Origin: Pseudomonas graminis
GTDB taxonomy: Bacteria > Pseudomonadota > Gammaproteobacteria > Pseudomonadales > Pseudomonadaceae
Assembly: GCF_013201545.1 (NCBI RefSeq)
Contig: NZ_CP053746.1
Span: 3,982,501-4,046,500, forward strand
Reading direction: 5' to 3'
Length of the DNA stretch: 64,000 nucleotides
How positions within the stretch are numbered: the first letter of the stretch is position 1; each line of letters opens with the position of its first letter. Of this stretch, positions 62,654 through 64,000 are shown piece after piece. The notes beneath the pieces are model-generated. The model did no database searches, was not told the DNA's origin, and was given only the letters and a program-made list of their open reading frames with translations. The translations under genes and the position numbers were made by a program.

Positions 62654-63718
62654 TCATTGCGCGTTAATGCCCACGGCCGCCCAGCCTTCTTGTACCGCGA
62701 TTTGGGCTGCTTCGCCTACACCGTACAGCCGGCCGGCGACATCGTGGGTGATCCGCGCAAAGCGAACGAAGCCGGCATTGGGGCGCAGACGCGAGTCGCG
62801 CAGCGCGTCGTACCAGATGCGCCCGGCCTTTTCCCAGGCATGACCGCCGATGCGCGTCGCCAGTTGATAGAACGCATGGTTGGGAATGCCCGAATTGATG
62901 TGCACGCCGCCGTTGTCGTCGTAAGTGTGAACGAAGTCGTCCATGTGACCGGGTTGCGGGTCCTTGCCCAGCACTTTGTCGTCGAAGGCGGTGCCCGGGG
63001 CCTTCATCGAGCGCAGGGCGCTGCCAGTGATCTTGTCGGTGAACAGCCCTTCACCGATCAGCCAACTGGCCTGCTTGGCGGTTTGTTTCAGGGCGTACTG
63101 CTTGATCAGCGAGCCGAACACGTCAGACATCGATTCATTGAGCGCGCCGGCCTGGTTGAAGTAGACCAGGCCCGCTTCGTCTTCGGTGACGCCGTGGGCC
63201 AGTTCGTGGCCGATCACGTCGAGGGCGATGGTGAAGCGGTTGAACAGTGACTGATCGCCGTCGCCAAAGACCATCTGGGCGGAGTTCCAGAAGGCGTTGT
63301 TGTAGCCCTTGCCGAAGTGCACGGTGGCGTCGAGGGCCATGCCGGCGTCGTCGATGGAGTTGCGGTCGAAGACGTCGAAGAAGAAGTCGAAGGTGGCGCC
63401 GAGGCCGTCATAGGCTTCGTCGACGGCGATGTCGCCGCTGGCGGGTTGGCCTTCGCCGCGTACGAGGGTGCCGGGCAGGGTTTCGCCACCGTCGGCGGTG
63501 TAGATCGAACGGCGTTTGCCGGTGGGTGCTGCAGCGGCCAGGTGCACGGCGCGTCGGTCGGGTTGCGCGCTGAGGCGCAGGGAGCGGAAGGTGTTGTCCT
63601 TGGCCCGGGTGCGCAGGGCGGCTTCGCGCTGGGCCTTGTTGCCGTTGCGAGCGATTTGATCCAGCAGGTACGGCGGGATGAGGCAGAGGATGGGGTTACG
63701 CGTGTGGTTCCTGCACAT
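62654..63718 (-). CDS. Protealysin-like M4 metalloprotease
   Basis: 354 residues. A short propeptide (NPILCLIPPYLLDQIA, the IPPY segment typical of protealysins) is followed by an M4 thermolysin domain: zinc motif VIGHELAHGVTE (about 171), third ligand in ALNESMSDVFGSL, and the HINSGIPNHAFY region. No signal peptide, so it is probably cytosolic or exported by another route. AGGAG eight bases before the ATG at 63718 sets the start over a TTG two codons upstream. Operon with the emfourin-like gene. Confidence 0.92.
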   Translation of the reverse strand: MCRNHTRNPILCLIPPYLLDQIARNGNKAQREAALRTRAKDNTFRSLRLSAQPDRRAVHLAAAAPTGKRRSIYTADGGETLPGTLVRGEGQPASGDIAVDEAYDGLGATFDFFFDVFDRNSIDDAGMALDATVHFGKGYNNAFWNSAQMVFGDGDQSLFNRFTIALDVIGHELAHGVTEDEAGLVYFNQAGALNESMSDVFGSLIKQYALKQTAKQASWLIGEGLFTDKITGSALRSMKAPGTAFDDKVLGKDPQPGHMDDFVHTYDDNGGVHINSGIPNHAFYQLATRIGGHAWEKAGRIWYDALRDSRLRPNAGFVRFARITHDVAGRLYGVGEAAQIAVQEGWAAVGINAQ

Positions 63719-63839
63719 AGGCAATACTCCTGGGTGGCGTCGTTCAGTTGAGCGACGCGTCGCGGTCTCGCTTTAATCGACAAGCGGAGGTGATCTCGCG
63801 TTCCCCACAGCGACACTGCGGTGCGGCTGAGATGGGTCT

Positions 63840-64000
63840 GCCTAACGGCAGACATTTCGCCTTCGGCGAGTTACTTGGAAAAGCACCCCAAGTAACCAAG
63901 GGTGCTTGCTCCTGGTTGGGCCCTTCCTTCGTCAGGGTTCCCTCACTCCGACGACGCTCCGTGGGCCCGCGCCGAACGGGCATCCATGCCCTGACGGCGC
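63840..64000. repeat. Repeat-like intergenic sequence at the window edge
   Basis: The sequence contains GTTACTTGG/CCAAGTAAC inverted arms (63870-63896) and a run of simple motifs resembling intergenic sequence common in pseudomonads. A 79-codon frame across it has no ribosome site and is not reported. The element continues beyond the window. Confidence 0.45.

Noticed and set aside
63744..63983. 79-codon frame at the window edge
   Set aside because: It lies across repeat-like intergenic sequence, has no ribosome site and no recognisable product.
1..64000. tRNA, rRNA, CRISPR or IS elements
   Set aside because: I looked for CCA-type tRNA ends, conserved rRNA segments, regularly spaced short repeats and transposase motifs and found none that I could support by eye.

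Overview
The window reads as a chromosomal segment of a Pseudomonas species; which species cannot be settled from the sequence alone. The evidence is a high-GC, densely packed gene set, a complete arnBCADTEF-ugd operon in the order known from Pseudomonas, a lipoprotein-secretin type II secretion system (T2SS), and intergenic REP-type repeats with the pseudomonad core GTGGGACCGGC...GCCGGGAAGGC. I see no rRNA, tRNA, CRISPR array, transposase or phage gene.

Region 1 (1-6.8 kb) is mixed. It holds a DUF262/DUF1524 protein of the GmrSD restriction family with a small companion gene, a methyltransferase, a translationally coupled aldo/keto reductase-DUF393 pair, a chemotaxis receptor and a patch of gene remnants. 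Region 2 (6.8-19.3 kb) is metabolic and regulatory. It contains a secreted beta-propeller/DUF305 pair, a CoA transferase, VOC, HD and SRPBCC proteins, a TetR-controlled old-yellow-enzyme/SDR/NTF2-like operon with two matching operator-like sites, a LysR/GNAT/RidA-like group, TrmK and a sugar MFS transporter. A large hybrid histidine kinase follows (19.5-22.2 kb).

Region 3 (22.4-37.6 kb) is a roughly 15-kb envelope-modification block. It has a PAP2 phosphatase, an Ais/PmrG-like phosphatase, a stand-alone winged-helix regulator, an LtaS-type sulfatase/phosphotransferase, an ArnT-like glycosyltransferase with an altered DE motif, and the eight-gene arn operon with all seven junctions overlapping. 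Together these would remodel lipid A or LPS phosphates, and the arn genes make and attach 4-amino-4-deoxy-L-arabinose. An AT-richer intergenic region of about 0.8 kb lies upstream of arnB.

Region 4 (38.4-45.2 kb) holds a LysR regulator, an MFS exporter, a divergent pair of a sensor kinase and a degenerate HD-GYP response regulator, a DUF1206 membrane protein and an HSL-type hydrolase.

Region 5 (45.5-55.6 kb) is one convergently read T2SS operon in the order gspE-F-G-H-I-J-K-L-M-(C/N)-D. Its secretin is a lipoprotein, its ATPase lacks the usual tetracysteine motif, and there is no prepilin peptidase gene here. Region 6 (55.7-64 kb) has a small secreted protein and a divergently transcribed exported GH3 beta-glucosidase separated by a 32-bp near-perfect palindrome. 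It continues with a TetR regulator, an FeS-type photolyase coupled to a DUF2256 gene, and a protealysin/emfourin pair. The window ends in a repeat-like intergenic sequence.
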